In this document: one piece after another, positions 1 to 7,964 of the stretch
Layout of the letters: every line of letters begins with the position of its first letter
Position numbering within the stretch: position 1 is the stretch's first letter
Origin: Sphingomonadales bacterium
GTDB taxonomy: Bacteria > Pseudomonadota > Alphaproteobacteria > Sphingomonadales > Sphingomonadaceae
DNA length: 14,735 nt
Direction: 5' to 3'
Assembly: GCA_027489295.1 (NCBI GenBank)
Contig: JAIYAA010000410.1
Location: 1-14,735 of the forward strand
Made by a program: the position numbers and the translations under genes
Notes under the pieces: model-generated
Database searches by the model: none
Told to the model about the DNA's origin: nothing
Seen by the model: only the letters and a program-made list of their open reading frames with translations

Positions 1-780
1 GCCGAGATACCGGTCCAGCGCGAGCATCGCGAGCGTAGCGGTGAGGATCGGAAAGGCCGCGACGATCAGCATGTTGGCGCCCAGCGCCGTCCAGCAGAAC
101 ATCGGCATCCGCAGATAGCTCATGCCCGGCGCGCGCTGCTTGAGGATCGTCGTCACCAGGTTGATGCCGGACATCAGCGTGCCGACACCGGAGATCTGGA
201 TCGCCCAGACATAATAGTCGACGCCGACGCCAGGCGAGTAGGTCGTCTCGCTCAAAGGCGCATAGGGCAGCCAGCCGGTGCGGGCGAACTCGCCGATCAC
301 CAGGCTCATATTGACCAGCAGCGCGCCCGAGGCGGTGAACCAGAAGCTCGTCGAATTGAGCGTCGGAAACGCCACGTCGCGCACGCCGAGCTGCAGCGGC
401 ACGACGAAGTTCATCAGCCCGATGATCACCGGCATCGCGCCGAAGAAGATCATGATCGTGCCGTGCGCGGAGAAGATCTGGTCGTAATGCTCCGGCGGCA
501 GATAGCCCTGGGCGTGGCCGATCGCGCTCGCCTGCTGGGTGCGCATCATGATCGCGTCGACGAAGCCGCGCAGCAGCATGACGAGCCCGAGCAGCACGTA
601 CATCACCCCGATCCGCTTGTGATCGACCGAGGTGATCCACTCCTTCCACAGATAGGGCCAATGGCCCTTCACGGTGATCCAGCCGAGCACGGCGAGCAGC
701 GCGAGGCCCACGCCGCCGGCGGCGAGCAGCGGGATCGGCTGGCTGAAGGGGATCGCAGACCAGGTGAGCTTGCCGAGCAT
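1..780 (-). CDS. cyoB: Cytochrome bo3-type ubiquinol oxidase subunit I, N-terminal part (cut by window edge)
   Basis: This is the catalytic subunit of the haem-copper quinol oxidase, an inner-membrane enzyme that reduces O2 to water with electrons from ubiquinol and pumps protons. Only the first 260 codons are present; family members have about 660 residues. The frame stays open to the left edge. The visible sequence aligns almost without gaps to E. coli CyoB. R71, D75, H98 and Q101 fall at the numbers of the E. coli quinol-site residues, H106 in HGTIMIFF matches the low-spin haem ligand, and D135 in RDVAFP matches the D-channel entrance. These residues mark a quinol oxidase rather than a cytochrome c oxidase. 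The ATG lies 2 bases after the cyoA stop, with GGAG just upstream inside cyoA, so the two genes are co-transcribed. The copper ligands lie outside the window. Confidence 0.96.
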   Translation of the reverse strand, partial: MLGKLTWSAIPFSQPIPLLAAGGVGLALLAVLGWITVKGHWPYLWKEWITSVDHKRIGVMYVLLGLVMLLRGFVDAIMMRTQQASAIGHAQGYLPPEHYDQIFSAHGTIMIFFGAMPVIIGLMNFVVPLQLGVRDVAFPTLNSTSFWFTASGALLVNMSLVIGEFARTGWLPYAPLSETTYSPGVGVDYYVWAIQISGVGTLMSGINLVTTILKQRAPGMSYLRMPMFCWTALGANMLIVAAFPILTATLAMLALDRYLG

Positions 781-782
781 CG

Positions 783-1706
783 TCACTCCGCCGTTCCGGG
801 GGAAACTTGAGGTTGGCCGCCGCGGCCCTGGTTCGGGCCGGGAGCGGGCGGCAAATGCTGCGCCACAACCAGGTCGAACAACGCCGGCTGCACTGCGCCC
901 CAGTGCTTGGCGGGCTCGTGCTGGCTCTGGCGGGCGAGCGCGCGATAGGCGCGCGCATCGAGCAGGCCACCCGCCGCCTTCACGCGCGCGACCCAGCGGG
1001 CGAACGCCGCCGGCGGCACCGACTGCAGCCGGAAGTTCATGTCCGAGAACCCGTCGCCGCTATAGTGGGCTGACTGGCCGTAATAGCTTCCCGACCGGTC
1101 TGCGCGCAGGTGCAGCGTCGTCGCCATGCCGTTCATCGTGTAGATTTGGCTGCCCAGCCGCGGCACGAAGAAGCTGTTCATCACGCTGGCCGAGGTCAGG
1201 CGGAAGCGAATGGGGACGCCCGCCGGGATCACCGGCTGGTTCAGCGCCGCGATGCCCTGTTCGGGATAGACGAACAGCCATTTCCAGTCGAGCGAGACCA
1301 CCTGCACCTCCAGCGGGGCTGCCCTGGACGCGATCGGTCTGGCGGGATCGAGATCGTGGCTGCCGATCCAGATCAGGCCGCCGAGGAAGAGGATGACGAG
1401 CAGCGGGATCGACCAGACGATCAACTCGATCCGCCCCGAATAGACGAACTCGGGCCGATAGCGCGCCTTGCCGTTGCCCGCGCGGAACCACCAGGCGAAA
1501 CCGAGGATCGCCACCATGGTAGGCACCACGATCGCCAGCATGATCGCGAGCGAATCGATTAGGATGGTGCGATTGTTCGCCGCGATCGGACCGCCCGGCT
1601 GCAGGATGCTCGCCCCGCCACACCCGCCCAGCAACAGCAGAAGCGCTACGACAGCGCCCGGGCGAGCGGGGGCCGCTACCGGGTCGCGCGGTCCGGGTTG
1701 TTCCAT
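783..1706 (-). CDS. cyoA: Cytochrome bo3-type ubiquinol oxidase subunit II (lipoprotein)
   Basis: Subunit II of the quinol oxidase, 307 residues (E. coli CyoA has 315). The N-terminal hydrophobic stretch ends in a lipobox LLGGC, with Cys29 the likely lipidated residue after signal peptidase II cleavage. Two membrane helices follow at about residues 45-72 and 92-114, then a periplasmic cupredoxin domain with family motifs [18 protein letters not shown] and [15 protein letters not shown]. At the place where cytochrome c oxidases carry the CuA cysteines the sequence reads [12 protein letters not shown] and has no Cys, as expected for a quinol oxidase. The start is supported by AGGAGGAG (plus-strand 1716-1723), 9 bases upstream. 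The C-terminal tail is Pro/Gly/Gln-rich and looks disordered. cyoB follows after 2 bases. Confidence 0.96.
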   Translation of the reverse strand: MEQPGPRDPVAAPARPGAVVALLLLLGGCGGASILQPGGPIAANNRTILIDSLAIMLAIVVPTMVAILGFAWWFRAGNGKARYRPEFVYSGRIELIVWSIPLLVILFLGGLIWIGSHDLDPARPIASRAAPLEVQVVSLDWKWLFVYPEQGIAALNQPVIPAGVPIRFRLTSASVMNSFFVPRLGSQIYTMNGMATTLHLRADRSGSYYGQSAHYSGDGFSDMNFRLQSVPPAAFARWVARVKAAGGLLDARAYRALARQSQHEPAKHWGAVQPALFDLVVAQHLPPAPGPNQGRGGQPQVSPGTAE

Positions 1707-1715
1707 GGGGTGGCG

Positions 1716-1723
1716 CTCCTCCT
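1716..1723 (-). promoter_or_regulatory. Strong Shine-Dalgarno site of cyoA
   Basis: AGGAGGAG on the minus strand, 9 bases before the cyoA ATG. It is a near-perfect ribosome site and fixes the start at 1706. Confidence 0.75.
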
Positions 1724-1779
1724 GATGCGGGGGGCAACGACGCGGCCGCGCCCCCGTTCCCGGAAATCGGCGCCGCGGA

Positions 1780-2949
1780 TCAGCCTTGCGCGCGGTTGGC
1801 GAGCTGAAGCAGCGCGGCGATGGTGGAGAATCCGCCGCCCAGCAGCGTCACCCCGGCCCATCCGTCCATCCCCCATGCGAGGGTCGCGGTGGCCGAACCC
1901 ACCGACGCGCCGAGGAACATCGATCCCATCAGCACCGTGTTGAGCCGCGCCCGCGCCTCGGGCCGCAGCGCGAAGATGATGTGCTGGTTGGAGACGAGCG
2001 CGCTCTGCACGGCGAAATCGAGCACGATCACGCCGATCACCAGCGCGGCGATGCTCGCCCACAGCCCGAACAGCAGCCAGCTCGCCACCGCGAGCAGCGC
2101 GCCGATCAGCACCACCAGGTGCGGCCCGCGCTTGTCGGCGATGCGGCCGGCGAGCGGCGCGCCAAGGATACCCGCGGCACCGACGACGCCAAACAGCCCG
2201 GCCACGTCCGCCCCCATCCCGAAGCGCGGCGTCTGCAGATACAGCGCCAGGATCGTCCAGAAACCGGTAAAGCCGGCGAAGAGCAGCGCCTGGGTGATCG
2301 CTGCCAGCCGCAGCGCCGGGAACTCCCGCCAGAGATGGCCCAGCGACCCAAGCAGCGCGCCATAGCCCAGCGTCGCCTCGGGTTCGCTGCGTGGCAGCCG
2401 CCACGCCATCACCGCGGCCGTGCCGAGCGCCAGCGGCACGCCCAGCCAGAACATCTCGCGCCAGCCCAGGTTCGTGCCGACGAAGCCGGACAGCGTACGG
2501 CTGAGCAGGATGCCGCAGAGCAGCCCGGCCATCACCGTTCCCACCGTCTGCCCGCGCTTGGCCGGATCGGCGAGATGCGCGGCGAACGGCACGATCTGCT
2601 GCGCGACGCTCGCCGCCGCACCAACCAGCAGCGAGGCGCCGATCAGCATCCAGGCATTGGGCGCCAGCGCCGCCCCCACCAGCGCCGCCGCCAGTACCAG
2701 GAACTGGAGCACGATCAGCCGCTTGCGCTCGTGCAGGTCGCCCAGCGGCACCAGCAGGAACAGCCCCGCCGCATAGCCGAGCTGGGTCGCCGTCGGCACC
2801 AGACCCGCCGGCTGTCCGGGCAGGTCGCGCTCGATGATGCCCAGCAGCGGCTGGTTGTAATAGATGTTGGCCACGGCAATCCCTGCCGCTGCCGCCATCG
2901 CGAAGGTCAGGCCACGGCCGAGCCGCGTAGGTGCTTGGGGTGCGTGCAA
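1780..2949 (-). CDS. MFS transporter, probable drug:proton antiporter type (TTG start)
   Basis: A 389-residue major facilitator superfamily protein of the inner membrane, the usual length for a 12-helix exporter. The N-terminus contains VANIYYNQPLL, typical of a family of bacterial MFS exporters. The loop 2-3 signature is GDLHERKRL (about residues 70-78). A second copy in the other half is GRIADKRG (268-275), and a motif-C-like stretch GILLSRTLSGFVG lies at 146-158. The frame is open upstream to an ATG at 3081, but that start would overlap the neighbouring efflux gene by 77 bases and add a low-complexity, non-family N-terminus. A TTG at 2949 has GAGGAG 8 bases upstream and gives a normal N-terminus, so I chose it. 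Substrate unknown. It lies 55 bases after the FieF-like gene and 73 bases before cyoA, on the same strand. Confidence 0.9.
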   Translation of the reverse strand: MHAPQAPTRLGRGLTFAMAAAAGIAVANIYYNQPLLGIIERDLPGQPAGLVPTATQLGYAAGLFLLVPLGDLHERKRLIVLQFLVLAAALVGAALAPNAWMLIGASLLVGAAASVAQQIVPFAAHLADPAKRGQTVGTVMAGLLCGILLSRTLSGFVGTNLGWREMFWLGVPLALGTAAVMAWRLPRSEPEATLGYGALLGSLGHLWREFPALRLAAITQALLFAGFTGFWTILALYLQTPRFGMGADVAGLFGVVGAAGILGAPLAGRIADKRGPHLVVLIGALLAVASWLLFGLWASIAALVIGVIVLDFAVQSALVSNQHIIFALRPEARARLNTVLMGSMFLGASVGSATATLAWGMDGWAGVTLLGGGFSTIAALLQLANRAQG

Positions 2950-2957
2950 AGCGTCGA

Positions 2958-2963
2958 CTCCTC
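2958..2963 (-). promoter_or_regulatory. Ribosome binding site that fixes the TTG start of the MFS gene
   Basis: GAGGAG on the minus strand, exactly 8 bases before the TTG at 2949-2947. It is the only good ribosome site near the expected N-terminus, and it decides between the TTG and the far-upstream ATG at 3081. Confidence 0.65.
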
Positions 2964-3004
2964 GGGCGTTCGGCCGCCCAGATAGGGAGTCCAACGCCCG
3001 GCTG

Positions 3005-3937
3005 TTACTGTGCGATGGTTTGGGCGCCGCTGTCGTCGAGCAGATTGGTCTCGGCCATGGCGTTGTCGGGTTCGTCGACATGGCCGTCCGGATCGACGTG
3101 GATCAGGATCTCGGTATCCGGAAATGCCTCGCCGAGCGCCGCCTCCAGCCGCTCGACCACGTCGTGCGCCTCGGCGATCGTCATGCAGGCGCGCATGGCC
3201 ACATGGAACTGCACGAAGTCGCGGTTGCCGCTGGTGCGGGTGCGCAGGTCGTGCAGGCTCTTGAGCTCGGGATGCGTCGCAGCGATCTCGACGAAGCGCC
3301 GCCGCTTGTCCTCGGGCCATTCGCGGTCCATCAGCTGGTCGATCGCGGCGACCGACGCGCGCCAGGCACCCCAGAGCAGCCAGAAGGCGATGGCGATGCC
3401 GAACACGGGGTCCGCGCCGGGGAGCCCCAGATAGCTCTCGCACACCAGCGCCCCGATCACTGCCGCGTTGAGATACAGGTCCGAGCTGTAATGGATGCTG
3501 TCCGTCGTGATCGCAATCGAGCCGGTCTGGCGGATTACCGAACGCTGATATTGGGTGAGCCCCAGCGTCACCAGGATCGCGATCACCGAGACGACGATGC
3601 CCGCCTCGGGATCCGCGCTCAGCTGGTTGGTCAGCAGCCGCTGCACCGCGCGCAGCAGGATCGCGAAGCCGGAGATGGCGATGATCACCACCTGGAACAG
3701 CGCCGCCAGCGCCTCGGCCTTGCCATGGCCGAAGCGGTGTTCGTCATCGGCCGGCTGCGAGGCCCAGTGCACGCCGCCCAGCGTGACCAGCGACGCGACG
3801 AGGTCCAGCCCCGAATCGGCGAGGCTGGCGAGCACCGCCACGGACCCCGTCTTCACCGCCGCATAGGATTTGAGCGCGCCCAGGAAGAGCGCGCTGCACA
3901 CGCTGGCGATCGCCGCGCGGCGGGCAAGGTTGCTCAC
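3005..3937 (-). CDS. FieF-type cation diffusion facilitator (Zn2+/Fe2+ efflux)
   Basis: A 310-residue inner-membrane metal:proton antiporter of the CDF family, closest in pattern to E. coli FieF/YiiP. Numbered from the GTG start, the membrane metal site is complete (D41 and D45 in DSGLD, H149 and D153 in HYSSD). The second site region has EHRFGHGKAE (67-75). The cytoplasmic domain keeps H229 (HDLRTR), H245, H258, H280 and D282 (IHVDPD), matching FieF H232, H248, H261, H283 and D285. About six membrane helices are expected in the first 200 residues. The frame opens further upstream to 4060, but that would lie deep inside pdxH and encode an Arg/Pro-rich stretch unlike the family. GTG at 3937 overlaps the pdxH stop as GTGA, which suggests translational coupling. 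The metal could be Zn, Fe, Cd or Co; sequence alone does not settle it. Confidence 0.92.
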   Translation of the reverse strand: MSNLARRAAIASVCSALFLGALKSYAAVKTGSVAVLASLADSGLDLVASLVTLGGVHWASQPADDEHRFGHGKAEALAALFQVVIIAISGFAILLRAVQRLLTNQLSADPEAGIVVSVIAILVTLGLTQYQRSVIRQTGSIAITTDSIHYSSDLYLNAAVIGALVCESYLGLPGADPVFGIAIAFWLLWGAWRASVAAIDQLMDREWPEDKRRRFVEIAATHPELKSLHDLRTRTSGNRDFVQFHVAMRACMTIAEAHDVVERLEAALGEAFPDTEILIHVDPDGHVDEPDNAMAETNLLDDSGAQTIAQ

Positions 3938-4512
3938 GGGAACAGCATGCCTTCCTGCCACCCGTCGCCCGCCCGGGTAAACACGCGGCGCTCGTGCAGG
4001 CGATGTTCGCGGTCGAGCCAGAATTCGATCCGTTCGGGCGTCACGCGGTAGCCGCCCCAATGCGGCGGGCGCGGCACCGGCTGGCCCTCGAAGCGCGCCT
4101 GCACCTCGGCGAAGCGCGCCTCGAAGGTGGCGCGGGCATCCAGCGGGCGCGACTGGTCCGACGCCCAGGCGCCGAGCTGCGAATCCCGGCCGCGGCTGGC
4201 GAAATAGGCGTCCGACTCGTCGTCGCTGGCCAAGTCTACGGGCCCTTCGATGCGGATCTGGCGGCGCAGCGATTTCCAGTGGAAGAGCAGCGCGACATGC
4301 GGGTTGGCGGCAAGATCGCCGGCCTTGCGACCCTCGCGATTGGTGTAGAACACGAAGCCGCGCGCGTCATAGCCCTTCAGCAACACCATCCGCACCGACG
4401 GGCGCCCCTCGGCATCCGCCGTGGCCAGCGCCATCGCGTTGGAGTCGTTGATCTCGGTGGTACGCGCCTCGGTGTACCAGTCATGGAACAGCGCAAATGG
4501 ATCGGTGCTCAT
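3934..4512 (-). CDS. pdxH: Pyridoxine/pyridoxamine 5'-phosphate oxidase
   Basis: An FMN-dependent cytosolic enzyme that oxidises pyridoxine or pyridoxamine 5'-phosphate to pyridoxal 5'-phosphate, the last step of the DXP-dependent route and of salvage. It has 192 residues (E. coli PdxH has 218; the difference is in the N-terminal extension). FMN-site motifs are SVRMVLLKGYD (39-49), FYTNREGRKAGDL (55-67) and HWKSLRRQIRIEG (78-90). SQLGAWAS lies at 111-118. The C-terminal signature WGGYRVTPERIEFW is followed by RLHERRVF, where R171 and H173 match E. coli R197 and H199 at the PLP site. The protein ends in LFP rather than the common RLAP/RLSP. A GAGG lies about 8 bases before the ATG. It is the first gene of the leftward group and is divergent from ku. 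Confidence 0.95.
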   Translation of the reverse strand: MSTDPFALFHDWYTEARTTEINDSNAMALATADAEGRPSVRMVLLKGYDARGFVFYTNREGRKAGDLAANPHVALLFHWKSLRRQIRIEGPVDLASDDESDAYFASRGRDSQLGAWASDQSRPLDARATFEARFAEVQARFEGQPVPRPPHWGGYRVTPERIEFWLDREHRLHERRVFTRAGDGWQEGMLFP

Positions 4513-4554
4513 GGGGGGTGCCTCTACAACCTAAACGCCGCCGTTGCGATGGGC

Positions 4555-4580
4555 GGAACACACTGGACTTTGGGGAATTG
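4555..4580 (+). promoter_or_regulatory. Weak candidate EcfG-like (general stress) promoter before ku
   Basis: The only gap between pdxH and ku (4513-4609) must hold both divergent promoters. GGAAC at 4555-4559 equals the -35 element recognised by the alphaproteobacterial general stress sigma factor EcfG. With 16 bases between, the -10 position reads AATT (4576-4579) against an expected CGTT, so only half of the -10 matches. It would leave a leader of about 30 bases. A suggestion only. Confidence 0.25.
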
Positions 4581-4595
4581 AATCGGGTCTGCAAC

Positions 4596-4601
4596 GAGGA
4601 G
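4596..4601 (+). promoter_or_regulatory. Ribosome binding site of ku
   Basis: GAGGAG, 8 bases before the ATG at 4610. It decides the start: the frame is also open to an ATG at 4544, but that would add 22 residues that do not belong to the Ku family. Confidence 0.7.
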
Positions 4602-4609
4602 ACTTCCGC

Positions 4610-5464
4610 ATGGCGGCACGTGCCTATTGGCAGGGACAGATCCGGCTGGCCCTCGTTTCGATTCCCGTCGAGATCTACACCGCCACCAAATCCGGCGCGC
4701 AGATCGCGTTCCACCAGATCCACGAACCGAGCGGCCAGCGGATCCAGTACGAAAAGGTCGCCCCCGGCGTCGGCGCGGTGGAGGCGGACGAGATCGTCAA
4801 GGGATACGAGATCGAGAAGGGCGAATATGTCCTGCTCGAGCAGGACGAGATCGACGCGGTGAAGCTCGAATCGAAAAAGACGCTGGAGCTTACCCAGTTC
4901 GTCGATGCGGACGACATCGACGTGCTCTATTATGAACGGCCCTATTTCGTCGTGCCGGCGGACGACCTCGCCGAGGAAGCGTTTATCGTGCTGCGCGAAG
5001 CGCTGCGCCGCGCGCGCAAGGTGGGGCTGGGCCAGCTGGCGATGCGCGGCCGCGAATATGTGGTAAGCCTCAAGCCCTGCGGGCGCGGCATGATCCTGGA
5101 GACGCTGCGCTATGCCGACGAGGTGCAGAAGGCGCAGGGCTATTTCCGCGAGATCCCGGACAGCGAGCCCGATCCCGAATTGCTCGATCTCGCCCAGACG
5201 CTGATCGAGAAAAAGTCGGGGCGCTTCGACCCCAAGATATTCCACGATCGCTATGTCGATGCGCTGCGCACCCTGATCGAGAAGAAGAAAAAGGCCAAGG
5301 GCGCGCGGATCCTCGAGGAGGATCCCGACAAGGCCGAGCCACGCGGATCCAACGTGGTGGACCTGATGGCGGCGCTCAAGAAATCACTGGGGCCGGAGAC
5401 CAAGGCCAAGGCGCCGGCGAAGAAGGCGCCGGCCAAAAAGCCCGCGGCGAAAAAGCGTGCCTGA
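4610..5464 (+). CDS. ku: Ku, non-homologous end-joining DNA end-binding protein
   Basis: A 284-residue bacterial Ku (family about 260-300). The homodimer forms a ring that threads onto double-strand break ends and recruits LigD. The start MAARAYWQGQIRLALVSIPVE-type N-terminus and the FHQIHEPSGQRIQYEKV segment are hallmark Ku sequence. The central beta-barrel and bridge span roughly residues 1-235, including YYERPYFVVP (107-116) and GREYVVSLKPCGRGM (147-161). The conserved NVVDLMAALKKSLG (248-261) follows, then a Lys/Ala/Pro tail (about 265-284) of AKKAPAKK-type repeats. In other bacterial Ku proteins such basic tails add sequence-independent DNA binding. ligD starts inside the last codons, so the pair is one transcription unit. 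The presence of both genes predicts end joining in stationary or desiccated cells. Confidence 0.96.
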   Translation: MAARAYWQGQIRLALVSIPVEIYTATKSGAQIAFHQIHEPSGQRIQYEKVAPGVGAVEADEIVKGYEIEKGEYVLLEQDEIDAVKLESKKTLELTQFVDADDIDVLYYERPYFVVPADDLAEEAFIVLREALRRARKVGLGQLAMRGREYVVSLKPCGRGMILETLRYADEVQKAQGYFREIPDSEPDPELLDLAQTLIEKKSGRFDPKIFHDRYVDALRTLIEKKKKAKGARILEEDPDKAEPRGSNVVDLMAALKKSLGPETKAKAPAKKAPAKKPAAKKRA

Positions 5465-7904
5465 GGGCGACGCGCTCGCCCGCTACAACGCCAAGCGCGA
5501 CTTCGCCAGGACGGCAGAGCCCGCCGGCAAGGTCGCCAAGGGCATCGGCAACCGCTTCCTCGTCCAGAAACACGACGCGACCCGGCTGCACTGGGACTTC
5601 CGCCTGGAAGTGGACGGCGTGCTCAAAAGCTGGGCGGTGACGCGCGGGCCAAGCCTCGACCCCGACGAGAAAAGGCTGGCGGTGCGTACCGAGGACCACC
5701 CGCTATCCTATGCCGATTTCGAAGGGACCATCCCCAAGGGCGAATATGGCGGCGGCACGGTGATGCTGTGGGACGCCGGCAGCTGGGAACCGATTGCGGG
5801 CAAAAGCGCCAAGGATCTGGAAAAGGGCCACCTCCATTTCGTGCTGCACGGCACACGGATGCAGGGCGAATGGCTGCTGATCCGGCTCAAGCCGCGCGGC
5901 AAGGAGAAGGCGGAGAACTGGCTGCTCCGCAAGATCGACGACGCCCATGCCGGCGCGACCGACGACCTGGTGGAAACGGGCCTGACCAGCGTCACCACCG
6001 GCCGGACGATGCAGGAGATCGCCGAGGGCGCGAAGCCGAGATCCACGGCAGACGCGCCGCGCGCCGCCCCTCGGCGCAAATCGATCTCGCGCGGAGGATC
6101 GAAGGCCCCGCCGTTCCAGTCCCCCCAACTCGCGACGCTGGTGGACACGGTGCCGGCCGGGAACCAGTGGCTCCACGAGATCAAATATGACGGCTATCGT
6201 GCGCTGATCGCGACTGGCACCGGCGGGCCCAGGATCTACACCCGCTCCGGGCTCGACTGGACCGAAAAATTCCCCGGCCTCGCCGAGGCTGCGACGACGC
6301 TGCCGACCGGCGCGCTGATCGACGGCGAGATCGTCGCGATGAAGGACGGCAAGCCCGATTTCTCCACGCTGCAGGATGCGATCTCCGCCGGCGGCGCGGA
6401 TCTGCTCTGCTTCGCCTTCGACCTGCTCGTCGACGCGGGCGAGGACATCACCGCCCTCCCGCAGATCGAGCGCAAGGAACGGCTGCGCGCGCTGCTGAGG
6501 GATGGCGATGCGCGCATCCGATTCTCCGAGCACATTGTCGGCCAAGGGGAGAAGCTGTTCGAGAGCATGTGCCACGAGGGCTTCGAAGGCGTCGTCTCGA
6601 AGCGCGCCGATGCGCCCTATCGGGGCGCGCGCAGCAAGGCGTGGTACAAGATCAAGTGCACCCATCGCCAGGAATTCGTGATCCTCGGCTGGATACCCTC
6701 CACCGCGCGAGGTCGCGGGTTCAAGTCGCTGCTGCTCGGGGTGCACGGTCCAGACGGACTGGTCTATGCCGGCAAGGTCGGGACCGGCTTCAACACCGAC
6801 ACGCTGTTGTCCTTGCGCGCGCGCCTCGACGGCCTCGCCAGCGAAACGCCGGTCGCCAAGGTGCCCCGGCCCGAGGCGCGCGGCGCGCACTGGGTACGGC
6901 CGGACCTGGTCGCCGAGATCGCCTTTGCCGAATTCACCGCCGAGAAGGTGGTGCGCCACGCCAGCTTCCTCGGCCTGCGCGAAGACAAGCCCGCCGATAC
7001 CGTCGTTGCGGAGGAACCGGCCGCGGTCGAAAAGGCCGCGCCCTCGACGATCAAGATCAGCAGCCGCGAGCGCGTGATCTTCCCCGAATCGAAACTCACC
7101 AAGGGCGACCTAGCCGATTATTACGCGGCGGTCGCGCCGGTCGCGCTGCCCTGGCTCGCCGAGCGCCCGATCAGCCTGGTCCGCTGCCCGCAGGGCCGCG
7201 CCAAGCAGTGTTTCTTCCAGAAGCACGATGCCGGCAGCTTCGGCGATCAGGTCCATCAGGTCGACATCCGCGAGAAGGACGGATCGACCGAGCCCTATCT
7301 CTACGTCTCCGACGCCGACGGCATGCTGGCGTGCGTGCAGATGGGCACGATCGAGTTCCACGGCTGGGGATCGCGCGTCGCCGATGTCGAGAAGCCCGAT
7401 CGGCTGGTGTTCGACCTCGATCCCGACGAGGGCCTCGACTTCGCCGTGGTGAAAAAGGCCGCGGAACATCTGAAGGAGCAGCTCGCCGAGATCGGGCTGA
7501 CCAGTTGGCCGATGCTTTCCGGCGGCAAGGGCGTGCATGTCGTGGTGCCGCTGGTGCCCCAGGCTGAATGGCCGGCGGCGAAGAGCTTTTGCGATCGCTT
7601 CGCCCGTGCGCTGGCCCAGGCCGATCCCGAACGCTTCACCGCCAACATCAAGAAGGCCAGCCGCACCGGGCGCATCTTCATCGACTATCTCCGCAACCAG
7701 CGCGGCGCCACCGCGGTGCTGCCCTATGTCGTCCGCGCGCGGGAGAATGCGCCGGTCGCAGCACCCGTCACCTGGACCGAACTGCGCGAGATCGACAGCG
7801 CCGGTACCTTCACCATCCGCGACGCGGCGACGCTGATCGAGCGGGCGGGCAGCCGCGCCCTGCGCGGCTGGGGCACCGCCGACCAGACCCTCCCCGATCT
7901 GTAA
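5457..7904 (+). CDS. ligD: LigD, multifunctional NHEJ ligase (phosphoesterase-ligase-polymerase)
   Basis: A single 815-residue protein that cleans, fills and seals DNA ends held by Ku. Domains in order: 3'-phosphoesterase at about 8-165, with FLVQKHDATRLHWDFRLE carrying H39, H45 and D47, then TEDHP (E79, H81) and IPKGEYGGG; ATP-dependent ligase at about 215-510, with nucleophile K243 in EIKYDGYR, E291 in IDGEIVA, EGVVSKR (377-383) and WYKIK (396-400), and an OB fold; a Pro/Ala/Glu linker near 510-530; primase-type polymerase at about 533-815, with catalytic D653 and D655 in FDLDPDEG, SGGKGVHV (688-695, H694) and D743 in FIDYLRNQRGAT. All key residues are present, so each activity should be functional. 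The order PE-LIG-POL is that of Pseudomonas LigD. It starts at a GTG overlapping the ku stop by 8 bases in the +1 frame. No strong ribosome site is visible, so translation is probably coupled to ku. Confidence 0.95.
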   Translation: MPEGDALARYNAKRDFARTAEPAGKVAKGIGNRFLVQKHDATRLHWDFRLEVDGVLKSWAVTRGPSLDPDEKRLAVRTEDHPLSYADFEGTIPKGEYGGGTVMLWDAGSWEPIAGKSAKDLEKGHLHFVLHGTRMQGEWLLIRLKPRGKEKAENWLLRKIDDAHAGATDDLVETGLTSVTTGRTMQEIAEGAKPRSTADAPRAAPRRKSISRGGSKAPPFQSPQLATLVDTVPAGNQWLHEIKYDGYRALIATGTGGPRIYTRSGLDWTEKFPGLAEAATTLPTGALIDGEIVAMKDGKPDFSTLQDAISAGGADLLCFAFDLLVDAGEDITALPQIERKERLRALLRDGDARIRFSEHIVGQGEKLFESMCHEGFEGVVSKRADAPYRGARSKAWYKIKCTHRQEFVILGWIPSTARGRGFKSLLLGVHGPDGLVYAGKVGTGFNTDTLLSLRARLDGLASETPVAKVPRPEARGAHWVRPDLVAEIAFAEFTAEKVVRHASFLGLREDKPADTVVAEEPAAVEKAAPSTIKISSRERVIFPESKLTKGDLADYYAAVAPVALPWLAERPISLVRCPQGRAKQCFFQKHDAGSFGDQVHQVDIREKDGSTEPYLYVSDADGMLACVQMGTIEFHGWGSRVADVEKPDRLVFDLDPDEGLDFAVVKKAAEHLKEQLAEIGLTSWPMLSGGKGVHVVVPLVPQAEWPAAKSFCDRFARALAQADPERFTANIKKASRTGRIFIDYLRNQRGATAVLPYVVRARENAPVAAPVTWTELREIDSAGTFTIRDAATLIERAGSRALRGWGTADQTLPDL

Positions 7905-7964
7905 CGCCAGTGTCACGAGGATTTCGCACGCCGAGCCTAGCGCGGGCTTCGGGAAGGCAGGTCC

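Noticed and set aside
783..1706. Reading the left-end genes as an aa3 cytochrome c oxidase
   Set aside because: Subunit II has no CuA cysteines, and subunit I carries the quinol-site residues R71, D75, H98 and Q101.
1730..1755. Inverted repeat GGGGGC/GCCCCC between the MFS gene and cyoA, a possible terminator
   Set aside because: Six-base stem with a 14-base loop and no following T tract on the minus strand. In such GC-rich DNA it is likely to be chance.
1786..2985. A 399-codon plus-strand frame opposite the MFS gene
   Set aside because: Gln/Arg/His-rich composition typical of the antisense of a membrane protein gene; no motif.
5703..6959. A 418-codon minus-strand frame inside ligD
   Set aside because: Antisense shadow of ligD; the catalytic motifs of LigD are read on the plus strand.
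7911..7941. TGTCAC and CCTAGC upstream of the sigma gene as an ECF promoter
   Set aside because: A 19-base spacing and no known consensus for this sigma; too weak to call.
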